Part shown: positions 12,569-12,641 of the stretch, piece by piece
Layout of the letters: every line of letters starts with the position of its first letter
Numbering within the stretch: the stretch's first letter is position 1
NCBI GenBank assembly: GCA_900550965.1
Contig: URUC01000058.1
Location: 1-12,641 of the forward strand
Direction of reading: 5' to 3'
Length of the DNA: 12,641 nt
Origin: an uncultured Collinsella sp.
Lineage (GTDB): Bacteria > Actinomycetota > Coriobacteriia > Coriobacteriales > Coriobacteriaceae
Translations under genes and position numbers: made by a program
The notes under the pieces: model-generated
What the model was told of the DNA's origin: nothing
The model's database searches: none
What the model saw: only the letters and a program-made list of their open reading frames with translations

Positions 12569-12641
12569 GCATTAAATGGACGGTTAGACCGAGCGATATA
12601 CTTCCGAAGACGCCGCCGATTTCCATGCGACAGGTGAGAGC

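Overview
The window is a chromosomal housekeeping segment from a GC-rich Gram-positive bacterium. RpoB and RpoC read as actinobacterial. RpoC has no large trigger-loop insertion of the proteobacterial kind, and it has a long acidic insertion near the N-terminus like that of mycobacterial RpoC. Together with the gene order and some unusual RNA polymerase residues, this suggests the class Coriobacteriia, probably Collinsella or a close relative. The genus is inferred from memory of protein families, not from a search.

Layout, all on the + strand. Bases 52-231 hold a sigma-A-type promoter, an L10-type autoregulatory leader and an attenuator. They control rplJ-rplL (297-1298), which ends in a strong terminator. 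galU (1612-2520) follows a 313-base gap holding several hairpins and has its own terminator. Between galU and rpoB (2574-2807) lie a LexA/SOS-box-like palindrome, A-tracts, an extended -10 promoter and a leader hairpin. rpoB (2808-6299) and rpoC (6306-10781) form a tightly coupled pair and end in a strong terminator at 10809-10844. After a second terminator-like palindrome comes a different kind of unit: an ECF sigma factor (10983-11498) overlapping a single-pass membrane protein that is probably its anti-sigma factor (11452-12528). It is preceded by an ECF-type promoter and followed by a terminator. Its codon use is clearly more relaxed than that of the core genes.

The most notable observation is in RNA polymerase itself. 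RpoC carries about 230 residues beyond the usual C-terminal IPAGTG motif. In them sits a domain that aligns without gaps to the C-terminal DNA-binding domain of the alpha subunit and keeps the counterparts of E. coli alpha R265, N268, G296, K298 and E302. The same polymerase has substitutions at positions that I know as nearly invariant in bacteria: the bridge helix, the segment after the trigger loop, switch 1 of beta', and the facing part of beta. This suggests a lineage-specific remodelled RNA polymerase that may touch upstream promoter DNA through beta'.

Functionally, the window joins ribosome stalk synthesis (L10, L7/L12), the transcription core enzyme (beta, beta'), one nucleotide-sugar enzyme (GalU) and one cell-envelope-type signalling unit (ECF sigma and membrane partner). 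I see no mobile element, CRISPR array, tRNA or rRNA.
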